From: Rhodocyclaceae bacterium UBA1310 | GTDB taxonomy: Bacteria; Pseudomonadota; Gammaproteobacteria; Burkholderiales; Rhodocyclaceae | NCBI GenBank assembly: GCA_002307175.1 | Contig: DBTS01000049.1 | Span: forward strand, 43,408-107,407 | DNA length: 64,000 nucleotides | Reading direction: 5' to 3' | In this document: positions 34,298 through 43,371 of the stretch, in pieces | Layout of the letters: each line of letters begins with the position of its first letter | Position numbering within the stretch: position 1 is the first letter of the stretch | Position numbers and translations under genes: made by a program | Notes under the pieces: generated by a model | The model's database searches: none | What the model was told of the DNA's origin: nothing | Seen by the model: the letters and a program-made list of their open reading frames with translations, nothing else

Positions 34298-36553
34298 GTG
34301 GTTAACATGACAGCAGACGAAGAACTTCTCTTCGCGAAAGACGTCTCGTCGGAAGTGTCCGGCAAACCACGCGAACACCTCGCTCCGTGGCGCATTCTGA
34401 TCGTCGATGATGATCCCGATGTGCACACAACGACCTCCTTCGCCCTGCGCGGAACGGAAATCCTCGGCCGCAGCCTGGCCTTCCTGCACGCGGACTCAGC
34501 CGAGCAGGCACGCAAGGTACTCGGTAATGAAAACGACATAGCGGTGATCCTGCTTGATGTCGTCATGGAAGAAGAAGACTCCGGACTCAAGCTCGTCCGT
34601 GTCATTCGCGAGCAGTTGGGCATGCTCGATACGCGCATCATCCTGCGCACCGGCCAGCCCGGCTACGCCCCGGAGATGGATGCCATTCGTGACTACGACA
34701 TCAATGACTACAAGACCAAGTCCGAACTCACACGCAACAAGCTTTTTACCGCGCTGACCTCGGCAATCCGCTCTTACCGCCAGATCCGCACCATCAACAG
34801 CAACCGCCATGGCCTGGACCTCATCGTTCGTGCAAGCGGCGAACTGCTGGCACTCTCAGGCATCCGAAATTTCGCGGCAGGCGTCATCACACAGATGTCC
34901 GCACTTCTGGGCATCATGCCCGAGGGTCTGATCTGCGTCCGGCGGCCTCCTGAGGGCGTCCTCAGTCACTCTGATGACACGGTGGTGATTGCCGCTGCAG
35001 GGCGGTATGCTTCTTTGATCAACCTGCCTATCAAAGAAATCGGCAACGACCACGTCTACGCCTGCCTGAACCACTGCATGGATCTTGAGCAGCATGTGTT
35101 TGGCCCGGACTACACCACCCTTTTCTTCGGCAGCCGCAGTCATCGCAACATGGCAGCCTATCTGGATGCGCCACTGGAAATCGACGATAGCAGCCGCCAG
35201 CTTCTGGAAGTTTTCTGCACCAACATCTCAGTCGGGCTGGAAAATACCCTGCTGTTTTCCCAACTCCATGAGTTTGCGTACTTCGATTCCCTGACTGGTC
35301 TGCCCAATCGGCGCAGCCTCATCAACAAACTTGATGAACGTCTGCTCGGCGGCGAGCGTGGCCGTTACAGCCTGGCGCTCATGGATCTGGATGCCTTTGC
35401 GGAAACTAATGATGCCCTCGGCCATCAGTACGGCGACGAGCTTCTCAAGACCGTTGCCGAACGTATCCGGTCGACCATGGGCCCACAATGCACCCTGGCG
35501 CGTCTTTCGGCAGACACCTTCGCGATCCTCGGGCAGATTGAACAGCTGCTCCCCGCCAAACTCCTGGGAATTTTCCGTGATCCTTTCCTGATCCAGGAAC
35601 ATGAGCTCATGATCAGCTGCACCATGGGCATTGCCCATCTGGCTGATATTGATGGCAACGGCTCGGAAGCACTCAAGGATGCCTACCTTGCTCTGCGCAA
35701 GGCGAAGAGCCAGACCCGCGGCGAATACGTCCTCTTCAGCCGCGACATGGCCACCGAGATCAGGGAACGCTCACGTCTGCTGCAAGCCCTGCGCATCGCC
35801 ATCGAGCGGCAGCGCCTGTTCCTTTGTTATCAGCCCCAGATATGCCTACGTGACGGCCACGTCATCGGCATGGAAGCACTTTTGCGCTGGCGCACCGAAG
35901 AGGGATCGATGATCAGCCCCGACCGCTTCATCCCGATTGCGGAACATTCTGGTCTGATCGTAGGCATCGGCGACTGGGTTTTGCGCATGTCCTGCTTCCA
36001 GCAGGCCGAGCTTACCAAAGCTGGTTTCCACGATCTGTCGGTGGGCGTGAATGTCTCCATGGGGCAATTCCGCCATCCGCGCTTCCTGTCTTCCCTGCAG
36101 AGTGCACTGGCTGATAGCGGTGCCAACCCAACGCTGATCGAGCTGGAAATCACCGAATCCATGGCCATGGAGGAAGCCGATCTGCTGGCCCGCACGATTG
36201 ACAGCATCAAGGCGCTGGGCGTACGTATCGCCGTCGATGATTTTGGCACCGGATTTTCCTCACTCTCCTATCTGCAACGCCTGCAGGTTGATCGTCTCAA
36301 GATTGATAAAGCGTTTGTCGCGGAAATCGAAAAGAGCGAGCGCGCCCGGCGCATCCCCGAGCTGGTCATCCAGTTGGGGCACAAACTCGGCCTGACAGTC
36401 ATGGCCGAAGGCGTCGAAACCGTGGGACAGGCGGAAATCCTCACCAGCCTTGGCTGTGAAGACGCCCAAGGCTTTCACTATGCCATGCCAATGGAACCTG
36501 ACAAACTTATCGATTGGCTGCGAACATATACTGCTAGAATTCCCCATACATAA
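34298..36553 (+). CDS. Response regulator with DUF3369, degenerate GGDEF and intact EAL domain
   Basis: A 751-residue signalling protein. The REC domain (about 28-155) has phosphoacceptor Asp87 in 'VILLDVVMEEED'. A DUF3369 domain follows (about 170-320). A GGDEF domain (about 330-485) has a degenerate active site reading S-A-D-T-F at residues 404-408, so cyclase activity is unlikely. The EAL domain (about 495-745) has E526-A-L, 'ELEITESMAMEE', 'DDFGTGFSSLSYLQRL' and 'MAEGVET', consistent with active c-di-GMP phosphodiesterase. The start is a GTG with GGAGGA four bases upstream. An ATG three codons later is an alternative. It is paired with the histidine kinase 41 bp downstream. Confidence 0.9.
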   Translation: MVNMTADEELLFAKDVSSEVSGKPREHLAPWRILIVDDDPDVHTTTSFALRGTEILGRSLAFLHADSAEQARKVLGNENDIAVILLDVVMEEEDSGLKLVRVIREQLGMLDTRIILRTGQPGYAPEMDAIRDYDINDYKTKSELTRNKLFTALTSAIRSYRQIRTINSNRHGLDLIVRASGELLALSGIRNFAAGVITQMSALLGIMPEGLICVRRPPEGVLSHSDDTVVIAAAGRYASLINLPIKEIGNDHVYACLNHCMDLEQHVFGPDYTTLFFGSRSHRNMAAYLDAPLEIDDSSRQLLEVFCTNISVGLENTLLFSQLHEFAYFDSLTGLPNRRSLINKLDERLLGGERGRYSLALMDLDAFAETNDALGHQYGDELLKTVAERIRSTMGPQCTLARLSADTFAILGQIEQLLPAKLLGIFRDPFLIQEHELMISCTMGIAHLADIDGNGSEALKDAYLALRKAKSQTRGEYVLFSRDMATEIRERSRLLQALRIAIERQRLFLCYQPQICLRDGHVIGMEALLRWRTEEGSMISPDRFIPIAEHSGLIVGIGDWVLRMSCFQQAELTKAGFHDLSVGVNVSMGQFRHPRFLSSLQSALADSGANPTLIELEITESMAMEEADLLARTIDSIKALGVRIAVDDFGTGFSSLSYLQRLQVDRLKIDKAFVAEIEKSERARRIPELVIQLGHKLGLTVMAEGVETVGQAEILTSLGCEDAQGFHYAMPMEPDKLIDWLRTYTARIPHT

Positions 36554-36594
36554 AATCGCCAGCAATACGTAGGCATTGCTCCGGGGGAATTCCA

Positions 36595-38136
36595 TTGGGT
36601 CTGACGGTCAGGCGTGCAGTCGTCATGGCAGTGCTGCTCGGCATACTCGGGCCGGCATTCGTCACCGGAATATTCCTGACACGCTCCTTCTATGACCGAC
36701 AGCTTGACTCGGCCATCAATCACAGCCTCAGCCGAAATGCTGAAATCATCACCCTGGGTGTGCGGGAAAACCTGTGGGCGCTCGACAAGGATTCCGCAAA
36801 CGCCCTGATTGATGCGGTAATGCTCGAACCAGATGTGGTGAATATCGAAATTTTCGATGCCCACCACAATGTCTTTGCCTCGCGCCAACGCGCCGGCTTT
36901 TCCGGCACACCACGGCATCAGCTTGAGAACCCGATCCTGTATGATGAGCGGGAGATCGGCCGCCTTCGCCTGGAAATCAGCGATGCACCCTTCAAGCACG
37001 AATTGATGGTTCACCTGCTGACGACCTTTGCCACACTGGGCCTGCAGTTGGCCGCCAGCATCCTGCTGATCTTGCTGGTACTCAGGCACCGCATCGTACA
37101 GCCTCTGATGCGTCTTCACGCAGACGCCATAGCGCTGGCGCAGGGGGACCTGGATAGCGTCATCCGGCCTTTGCATGACGATGAGATTGGGCAGGTCGGG
37201 CAACAGCTGGAAATGACGCGCCGCGCACTCAAGGATCTGTTTGCCACGCTGGAGCAGAGGGTTGTAGAACGCACAGCCGTACTCGAGGCCACCAATACCG
37301 AGCTGGAAAAGGCGCTTGAGCATCTGCACCAGACCCAGGATCATCTCATTCGCTCAGAGAAAATGGCTGCCCTGGGCGCCCTGGTAGCCGGGGTGGCCCA
37401 TGAACTGAACACCCCGATAGGCAACAGCCTTCTGGTCTCCAGTACTTTTCAGGAAAGCACCCGACATTTTCAGGGGGAAATCACCAACGGTCTACGTCGC
37501 TCCTCGCTGCTGGCTTTCGTCGACGAAGCCGAAACCGCCTGTGCCATTCTCATGCGCAACCTCGGTCATGCAGCCGAATTGATTACCAGCTTCAAGCAGG
37601 TGGCGGTAGATCAGACCAGCTCACAGCGTCGCAGCTTCGATCTCGCAGAAATGATTGGAGAAGTCATTCTGACGCTGTCGCCGGCCTTCAAAAAATCCTG
37701 CGCCCATGTCGAGAATCTCATCCCCCCGGGAATCCAGCTCAACAGCTATCCCGGGCCACTGGGGCAGGTCGTTACCAATCTGATCAACAACGCCTTGTTA
37801 CACGCATTTGAAAATCGCGAAGAAGGGCGTATCACGCTGGAAATGGCACCGGATGACGATCAGCATGTCATCATCCTGTGCCGGGATGATGGGATCGGCA
37901 TCAGCCCCAGAGATCTGCCCAGAATATTCGACCCGTTCTTCACCACGCGGCTTGACCACAGCGGCAGTGGCCTGGGCCTGAACATCGTGCACAACATTGT
38001 CACCGGAATGTTGGGAGGCGAAATCCACGTGCATAGCAATCCGGGGCAGGGCAGCATCTTTTCCCTCCATCTGCCCCGATCTGCACCGCGTACCTCGGTA
38101 CAGCTGCCGGCCACGAATTTCATCAATGCCGCATGA
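36595..38136 (+). CDS. Sensor histidine kinase (two-component partner)
   Basis: A 513-residue membrane histidine kinase. There are two membrane segments (about 7-27 and 143-163) around a periplasmic sensor of about 110 residues, then a HAMP-like linker ('RHRIVQPLMRLHADAIALAQGDLD'), a coiled coil, and a HisKA-type H box with His269 in 'GVAHELNTP'. The HATPase domain has the N box 'VVTNLINNALLHAFENREEG', 'CRDDGIGISPRDLPRIFDPFF' and 'GSGLGLNIVHNIV'. The start appears to be TTG preceded by GGGGGAA. It probably controls the upstream REC-EAL protein. No C-terminal receiver is present. Confidence 0.88.
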   Translation: MGLTVRRAVVMAVLLGILGPAFVTGIFLTRSFYDRQLDSAINHSLSRNAEIITLGVRENLWALDKDSANALIDAVMLEPDVVNIEIFDAHHNVFASRQRAGFSGTPRHQLENPILYDEREIGRLRLEISDAPFKHELMVHLLTTFATLGLQLAASILLILLVLRHRIVQPLMRLHADAIALAQGDLDSVIRPLHDDEIGQVGQQLEMTRRALKDLFATLEQRVVERTAVLEATNTELEKALEHLHQTQDHLIRSEKMAALGALVAGVAHELNTPIGNSLLVSSTFQESTRHFQGEITNGLRRSSLLAFVDEAETACAILMRNLGHAAELITSFKQVAVDQTSSQRRSFDLAEMIGEVILTLSPAFKKSCAHVENLIPPGIQLNSYPGPLGQVVTNLINNALLHAFENREEGRITLEMAPDDDQHVIILCRDDGIGISPRDLPRIFDPFFTTRLDHSGSGLGLNIVHNIVTGMLGGEIHVHSNPGQGSIFSLHLPRSAPRTSVQLPATNFINAA

Positions 38137-38155
38137 CAAGCGCCACGCAAAGAGC

Positions 38156-38174
38156 CCGGCAATAGCCGGATTTT
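38156..38174 (+). terminator. Short hairpin with T-run after the histidine kinase
   Basis: CCGGC/GCCGG with loop AATA is followed by ATTTT. It is a short but correctly oriented intrinsic terminator candidate at the end of the signalling operon. Confidence 0.4.
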
Positions 38175-38175
38175 G

Positions 38176-39066
38176 CTACGGCTTCCTCGCCCGATTGGCG
38201 AGCATGACGCCACCCACCACCATGACACCGCCTGCCACGCTCGCCAGAGGAATTGCCTCACGCAAAAGAATGGCAGACAACAGCACACCAAAAAACGGCA
38301 CCAGATTTGTGTATTGGGTCGTACGTGCAGCACCCATCACGGCAACTGCCTGGCTGTACCAGACAAAAGACAAGGCTGTACCGATCAGTCCAAGATAGGC
38401 AATCACCGCCCATTCAACTGGCGAGGGCATCTGCCATCCCGCGGCCTGCCATTCGACAGCGGCAGGGACGGCAAGCATCAGGGTTCCGCACAGTATCGAG
38501 AAAAAAGTCATCGACAGGGTATCCAGCCCCTGGGATTGATAACGCAACAATAGCGTATAGACAACCCAGGCCAGCACGGCGCCGAAAATGAACAGCTCAC
38601 CCATCCCGGCGGCGCCTTCGATCAGGCACTGGGGATGGCCGTGTGAAACCACCACAAGCGCGCCAGCGAACGACAGCAGCACACCCAATACCTGCCGTGG
38701 CACCCACCTGGCCCGCTGGATCCAGTTCACCGCACACAGCGTGAGTACCGGGCTGGCCGCCACGATCAAGGCTGCCCGGCTTGCCTGGAGCTTGCCCAGG
38801 CCGGCAAAAAACCCTGCGTTATAGGCAAAAATTCCTGTTGCACCCAGCCCCAGCATGGCCCACCACTGGGAACGGCTGGGCCATTGCAGACGGCGGCCGC
38901 AGAAAGCTACATAAGCGCCCAGACCGACCAAGGCAAAACAGAAGCGCAGACAGGCGGCCACAAAATGCGGCATGGACTGGGCCAGAAAACGCCCGGCAAT
39001 GAAAGTGCCCCCCCAGAACAGGGTGGTCAGCACCATGCGCAGAATGATCCCGAAAGAACCTGCCAC
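38176..39066 (-). CDS. EamA-family (DMT) transporter
   Basis: A 296-residue drug/metabolite-transporter-superfamily permease with two EamA repeats and about ten membrane helices. 'LTTLFWGGTFIAGRFLAQSMPHF' opens repeat 1. 'LGLIGTALSFVWYSQAVAVMGAARTTQYTNLVPFFGVL' is in repeat 2. It probably exports amino acids or metabolites, and the substrate cannot be read from sequence. It follows the SDR gene by 3 bp and so may belong to that operon. Confidence 0.85.
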   Translation of the reverse strand: MAGSFGIILRMVLTTLFWGGTFIAGRFLAQSMPHFVAACLRFCFALVGLGAYVAFCGRRLQWPSRSQWWAMLGLGATGIFAYNAGFFAGLGKLQASRAALIVAASPVLTLCAVNWIQRARWVPRQVLGVLLSFAGALVVVSHGHPQCLIEGAAGMGELFIFGAVLAWVVYTLLLRYQSQGLDTLSMTFFSILCGTLMLAVPAAVEWQAAGWQMPSPVEWAVIAYLGLIGTALSFVWYSQAVAVMGAARTTQYTNLVPFFGVLLSAILLREAIPLASVAGGVMVVGGVMLANRARKP

Positions 39067-39069
39067 GCT

Positions 39070-39849
39070 TCAGGTGCGCAGACCGCGTGGCTTGCGCCCA
39101 GCCCGCGAAGCCAGGAAATCGTACAGCCAGCAGGGCAGATGCGGCATGATTCGCGCAACAACCCCCATCTGCCAGGGGATGGTGGTGCGTGCGATCCCCT
39201 TGTCGATGGCCCTGATGAATCGCTGTGCCGCGACTTCGGCGGGAATGATGAAGGGCATGCGGTAACGATTGACTGCCGTCATCGGAGTGGCAATGTAACC
39301 AGGGCGGATTTCCGTCACACGCACACCGCTGCCACGCAATTCAACGCGCAAACTTTCAAGATAGCGGGTCACGCCTGCCTTCGAGGCACTATAGGCACCG
39401 GCACCGGGCAAGCCTCTGACTCCGGCAACCGAGGAAATGCCCACCAGTTGGCCGGTATGGGCACGGCGCATGGCCATCAGGAAAGGTTGGAAAGTCGCCA
39501 CCATTCCCAGCAGATTGGTGCGCAGAACACGCTCGAACACGGCCAAATCACCACGTTCTTCCGTCAGCGTACCCGCAGACACACCAGCATTCGCGATCAC
39601 CACATCCGGCAACCCGAACTGCTCGATAAACTGCCAGGCCACAGTCGCCAGCTGTTCCGGCTCGGCAACATCGGCAACATAATACGCATGCGTACCCGGC
39701 AATTCGGCCAAGAGTGCCTGCAGAGCATCCTCACGACGCCCTACGAGACCCAGCGTGGCGCCACGCGCTGCATACGCACGGGCCAAAGCAGCACCGATAC
39801 CACTGGAGGCACCGGTGAGGAAAATCCTTTGGCCCGCGGCGTTACTCAC
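39070..39849 (-). CDS. Short-chain dehydrogenase/reductase
   Basis: A 259-residue classical SDR. The NAD(P)-binding 'GASSGIGAALARAYAARGATLG' lies at the N-terminus, 'VIANAGVSAGT' and catalytic 'SSVAG...YSASKAG' Ser/Tyr/Lys follow, and there is a C-terminal extension. The substrate is unknown. The start overlaps the dsbA stop by four bases, a pairing seen in related betaproteobacteria. Confidence 0.88.
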   Translation of the reverse strand: MSNAAGQRIFLTGASSGIGAALARAYAARGATLGLVGRREDALQALLAELPGTHAYYVADVAEPEQLATVAWQFIEQFGLPDVVIANAGVSAGTLTEERGDLAVFERVLRTNLLGMVATFQPFLMAMRRAHTGQLVGISSVAGVRGLPGAGAYSASKAGVTRYLESLRVELRGSGVRVTEIRPGYIATPMTAVNRYRMPFIIPAEVAAQRFIRAIDKGIARTTIPWQMGVVARIMPHLPCWLYDFLASRAGRKPRGLRT

Positions 39850-40514
39850 TTTTTCGCAGGCTTCTTCGGAGCAGGTTCTGCCGCAGGAGCAGCAGCCGGA
39901 TGCGCAGCACGCTCCTGGGCCACCAGTTTGCTCACTGTCACCAGCGAACGCGGGTCACCACCTTCAACCATGTACTTGCCGTTCACCACCATGCTCGGCA
40001 CCGCCATGATCTTGTACACCTCAATCTGCTGGTCGGCGCGCTTGGCCAGTGCATTCACACTAAACGACCGCAGCGTATCGTCGAACTTCCTGACATCCAC
40101 ACCCTGCTTGGTCAGCCATTCATTGCGGGCCTTTTCCTGATCCAGCTGAATGCGATCCGAGTGAATGGCACGGAACACAGCTGCGTCAAGCTTGTCGGAC
40201 AAACCCATAGCGTTCAGCGTCAGGTACAGGCGCCCAAGAGAATCCCATTCCGGGCGCCCGAAAGAAACCGGCACGCGCTTGAAAACGACATCCTTGGGCT
40301 GCTCAGCGCGCCATTTGGCCAGATGAGGATCAAACTCCGCGCAATGCGGACAGCCATACGAGAAAAACTCGATGACTTCGATCTGCCCATTCTGGCCACC
40401 GGGTTGGGGCGGCTTCACCAACTGGTAATCGCTGGTCTGCGCACTGGCGGCAAAACTGCCAGCAAGAAACAGCAAAGCCACAGCGGCAGACTTCAAGAAG
40501 CGACTTCCTAGCAT
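39846..40514 (-). CDS. dsbA: Thiol:disulfide interchange protein DsbA
   Basis: A 222-residue periplasmic oxidase. A signal peptide ends at about residue 25 ('GSFAASAQ'). The thioredoxin-fold active site is 'FFSYGCPHCAEFDP' (CPHC), and the cis-Pro loop is in 'VPSMVVNGKYMV'. The tail 'AAPAAEPAPKKPAKK' is an unusual Ala/Pro/Lys extension. The ATG with GGAGAG upstream was taken. It introduces disulfides into exported proteins, including pilus and secreted proteins. Confidence 0.93.
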   Translation of the reverse strand: MLGSRFLKSAAVALLFLAGSFAASAQTSDYQLVKPPQPGGQNGQIEVIEFFSYGCPHCAEFDPHLAKWRAEQPKDVVFKRVPVSFGRPEWDSLGRLYLTLNAMGLSDKLDAAVFRAIHSDRIQLDQEKARNEWLTKQGVDVRKFDDTLRSFSVNALAKRADQQIEVYKIMAVPSMVVNGKYMVEGGDPRSLVTVSKLVAQERAAHPAAAPAAEPAPKKPAKK

Positions 40515-40591
40515 ATTTGATCTCTCCAGAGTGACGCCGATATCCGGCACTGTGTGTTAGGACATCGGCAACTGAAAATCCGTTCCCGGAC

Positions 40592-41224
40592 TTATTGTTT
40601 ATCTGCCTTCAGTTTAACAATGTTGGCAGCAATGCCTTCGGTAGCAAGACGGGCACGCATGGTCTCCGCAGCATCTGAGCTGGGGAAAGACCCCAGGCGC
40701 ACACGGTAGAACACCCCCTTGTCACCCAGATCAACGCGCTGCACGTTGGCTTCGATACCCATCAGAGCCAGCCGTGCCTTCAAATTGTCTGCTTCGGAGG
40801 GGTTCTGATAAGAACCTGCCTGCAGGTATACCTTATCCGGCTGGGCAGCTGGAGCCGGTTTCTCGACAACAGGCACCGACGCCGCATCGCCACGGGGCAG
40901 GGTCTGATAGAAATCATATTTCGGCTTTTCGACCGGCTGGGAAGCCGCTGCCTGACCATCCGCACCCTGGCTGCTGGCCGCCTGTGTATTGGGTTTCACC
41001 GGAGCCTCGCCCGGTTTGCCCGGCAGGGCAATCGGTGAACTCTGCGTCAGCAATGGCGCGTCACGCGAAGGCTGGGCATCCTGTTTGGCGACAAACGGCT
41101 TGGGGCCGAGATTGACGTAGACCGCCACACCCACTGCGATCAATGCGCCAACCAGCAAGCCCAGCAACACGCCCAACAGCGTATTGCCTCGCTCGCGAGA
41201 TGTTTGTCTGGTTCTACCGTACAT
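40592..41224 (-). CDS. SPOR-domain membrane protein (FtsN-like)
   Basis: A 210-residue inner-membrane protein. A basic cytoplasmic N-terminus ('GRTRQTSRERGN') is followed by a membrane helix (about 16-38), a long Pro/Gln/Ala-rich linker and a C-terminal SPOR domain ('DKVYLQAGSYQNPSEADNLKARL', 'YRVRLGSFPSSDAAETMRARL') that binds denuded peptidoglycan at the septum. The position before dsbA and the domain order match betaproteobacterial FtsN-like proteins. argS, often the upstream neighbour, is not here. The ATG with AGGGG was chosen. Confidence 0.85.
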   Translation of the reverse strand: MYGRTRQTSRERGNTLLGVLLGLLVGALIAVGVAVYVNLGPKPFVAKQDAQPSRDAPLLTQSSPIALPGKPGEAPVKPNTQAASSQGADGQAAASQPVEKPKYDFYQTLPRGDAASVPVVEKPAPAAQPDKVYLQAGSYQNPSEADNLKARLALMGIEANVQRVDLGDKGVFYRVRLGSFPSSDAAETMRARLATEGIAANIVKLKADKQ

Positions 41225-41292
41225 GTCGGAACCCCTGGAAAAAGTGCGCTGAGTATAACCCAACCATTTCGGCAGCTTGCGCGCCAAGCCGG

Positions 41293-41955
41293 TCAAACTG
41301 TACGGTTGCCAGCTGTTACCCGCTGCACGGCAGTTTCATACACATCAAGGACTTCCGACTCTCTGTAGAAATCGGCGCCAAGTTCAGTCACAAGACCGTC
41401 GGCAAGACTGTACATCCAGCCGTGCACCGCGACCTCCTGGCCACGCGCCCAGGCGTCACGCATCACAGTGGTTTCGCAGACATTGAGCGCCTGCTCGATA
41501 ACGTTCAGCTCACATAGCCTGTCCGCACGCTTATCCTCATCCTCGATACCCCGCAGCCAGCCACGGTAGTGATCGCGCACATCCTGCACATGGCGCAGCC
41601 AGTTGTCGACCAGCCCCATGCGCGTATCCAGCATGGCGGCCTTCACCCCACCGCAACCGTAATGGCCGACCACCAGGATGTGTTTGACCTGCAGCACGTC
41701 GATTGCAAACTGCAAGGTCGACAGGCAGTTCAGATCGGAGTGCACCACCACGTTCGCGATATTGCGGTGCACAAACACCTCGCCTGGCGCAAGACCGATG
41801 ATCTCATTGGCCGGAACGCGGCTATCGGAGCAGCCGACCCACATGAACTCCGGAGTTTGCTGTGCCACCAGCCGGGAAAAATATTCAGGATCACGCGCAC
41901 GCTCGCCTTCCGACCAGCTGCGATTACGTGTTAAAAGCTCTTGTAGGGGGATCAT
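41293..41955 (-). CDS. can: Beta-class carbonic anhydrase
   Basis: A 220-residue beta-carbonic anhydrase of normal length. Zinc ligands are Cys42 and Asp44 in 'WVGCSDSRVPANEI', and His98 and Cys101 in 'VVGHYGCGGVKAA'. 'GEVFVHRNIANVV' is the conserved active-site strand. It interconverts CO2 and bicarbonate in the cytoplasm. A much longer in-frame extension upstream overlaps the rph end and does not fit the family. The chosen ATG opens with MIPLQELLTRNRSWSE, a typical start, although its ribosome binding site is weak. Confidence 0.92.
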   Translation of the reverse strand: MIPLQELLTRNRSWSEGERARDPEYFSRLVAQQTPEFMWVGCSDSRVPANEIIGLAPGEVFVHRNIANVVVHSDLNCLSTLQFAIDVLQVKHILVVGHYGCGGVKAAMLDTRMGLVDNWLRHVQDVRDHYRGWLRGIEDEDKRADRLCELNVIEQALNVCETTVMRDAWARGQEVAVHGWMYSLADGLVTELGADFYRESEVLDVYETAVQRVTAGNRTV

Positions 41956-42028
41956 CTTTATTTTTGGAGTCAGGAAATACAACAGTCCGATTCTACCCCA
42001 AGCCGGAAGTTCCCCCTGCTGTACGAGC

Positions 42029-42748
42029 TTATTCCGCAACCGCCTGTTTTTGCAGGCTAACCAGCCGGGAAATCCCTTTCCCTGCCAGGGCCAATAGTGC
42101 ATCCAGCTCGGCGCGTGCAAACGGGGCACCTTCCGCCGTTCCCTGCACTTCAACAAACCCTCCGCTGCCGGTCATCACCACATTCATGTCCGTATCGCAG
42201 GCAGAATCCTCAGGGTAATCCAGGTCAAGCACCGGCTCTCCCTCAAACATCCCGACAGAAATCGCCGCCACCCAATCCTTGAGCGGCGACACCGGCAGCG
42301 CGCCTGACTTCACCAGCCGCTGCAAAGCATCATGGAGCGCCACGCAAGCCCCCGTGATGGACGCCGTCCGCGTACCACCATCCGCCTGCAGCACATCACA
42401 GTCGATGGTGATCTGGCGCTCCCCGAGCGCCTTCATGTCCACCACTGCACGCAGACTGCGCCCGATCAGACGCTGAATCTCCTGGGTACGGCCACTCTGC
42501 TTGCCTTTGGCAGCCTCGCGTGCCATCCGGGTATGCGTCGAGCGCGGCAACATGCCATATTCCGCCGTCACCCAGCCTTCACCCTTGCCACGCAAAAAAG
42601 GCGGCACGCTTTCTTCCACGCTGGCGGTACACAACACCTTGGTATTACCAAACTCCACCAGCACCGACCCCTCGGCATGACAGGTGAAATTGCGGGTGAT
42701 GCGCACATCGCGCAACTGATCGGCTTGACGTTGGGAAGGACGGGTCAT
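42029..42748 (-). CDS. rph: Ribonuclease PH
   Basis: A 239-residue tRNA 3'-processing phosphorolytic exonuclease. Conserved blocks are '[26 protein letters not shown]', '[19 protein letters not shown]', '[18 protein letters not shown]' and '[21 protein letters not shown]'. It is full length, unlike the truncated E. coli K-12 version. The ATG with AGGAG upstream was chosen. The carbonic anhydrase gene follows after 73 bp. Confidence 0.95.
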   Translation of the reverse strand: MTRPSQRQADQLRDVRITRNFTCHAEGSVLVEFGNTKVLCTASVEESVPPFLRGKGEGWVTAEYGMLPRSTHTRMAREAAKGKQSGRTQEIQRLIGRSLRAVVDMKALGERQITIDCDVLQADGGTRTASITGACVALHDALQRLVKSGALPVSPLKDWVAAISVGMFEGEPVLDLDYPEDSACDTDMNVVMTGSGGFVEVQGTAEGAPFARAELDALLALAGKGISRLVSLQKQAVAE

Positions 42749-43249
42749 GTTGGACTCCTGAAACAAAGATTTGAGCGGCAGGATACCACTCCTGTTCTCT
42801 CACACCTTGCCCGGCACCAACAAGCTCAATGATCCATGCCCCACATGGCTGAGCCTGAATCACGGCTCGTAGCCGTACTGTTTTGGTTCTTCCGGATTTT
42901 GTGTGAGTGATTCGTACGCTTTCGCTGATCGCCCTGAAGCCGACGATGCGGAAAAACCATGTGCCAATCACGCCGTCCCGTTGCAAGCTGCTGGCATTCA
43001 TCGGCAAGGCGCGGCTACAGTTTGCGCCCTCCGGGCGGAGGGTGAATCGGCGCAATTCCGCTGCGCTCCTTTGTTCCGGCTGCGCCGCGCCCTACGACAA
43101 CCGCCCCTGCTGGTGCCAACGGTGACGGGGCTCTAGGGACAAAACTGGCATGCCGAATGTTTTTGTTACCAGAGCCTAAGCACCCAAGACGCCATCACGC
43201 CCGGGGTCCAAACACCCCGGGTTTTAAAACTCTCATAACACCCACGGAA
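42749..43249. other. Gene-free region with terminator and repeat-like sequence
   Basis: About 500 bases upstream of rph hold no convincing gene. Short overlapping frames on both strands lack ribosome binding sites and family features. From about 42860 to 43110 the sequence looks like degenerate mobile or intergenic-repeat DNA. It includes the hairpin CCCTCCGGGCGGAGGG (near 43028) and GGCGCAATTCCGCTGCGCTCC-like partial palindromes. A clear plus-strand terminator lies at 43200. The rph promoter should be in the first 100 bases. I could not identify the origin of the rest. Confidence 0.4.
43200..43225 (+). terminator. Orphan intrinsic terminator (plus strand)
   Basis: An 8-bp stem CCCGGGGT/ACCCCGGG with loop CCAAAC is followed by TTTT on the plus strand. 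No plus-strand gene is recognised upstream of it, so it either ends an unannotated transcript or is part of repeat DNA. Confidence 0.6.
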
Positions 43250-43371
43250 AAATGACGCAGAAAGCGTAGCGAGCGGCTGGCGATTGAAACGAGAAGCGCA
43301 GCCGTACTTGAGTACGGCGAGCATCACAGTTTCAAGCCCCAGTCGCGCAGTAGCTTTATGCGTTATTTTTT
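43250..43371. repeat. Long imperfect palindrome (dispersed repeat), second copy
   Basis: An approximately 122-bp imperfect palindrome. Ends AAAAATGACGCA and TGCGTTATTTTT pair with one mismatch. Inner arms AAAGCGTAGCGAGCGGCTGG and CCCCAGTCGCGCAGTAGCTT pair imperfectly, and GATTGAAAC pairs with GTTTCAAGC. The centre is GCCGTACTTGAGTACGGC. T-runs lie on both outer sides, so it could terminate transcription in both directions. The right end abuts the stop codon of the PP2C gene, for which it is the likely terminator. The architecture parallels the 5581-5725 element. Confidence 0.7.

Noticed and set aside
35500..35525. An active GGDEF diguanylate cyclase site in the REC-EAL protein
   Set aside because: The aligned residues are S-A-D-T-F. 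Both Gly and the Glu are missing, so catalysis is unlikely.
42645..43136. Overlapping short frames on both strands upstream of rph
   Set aside because: No ribosome binding sites or families. The sequence looks like repeat-derived intergenic DNA.
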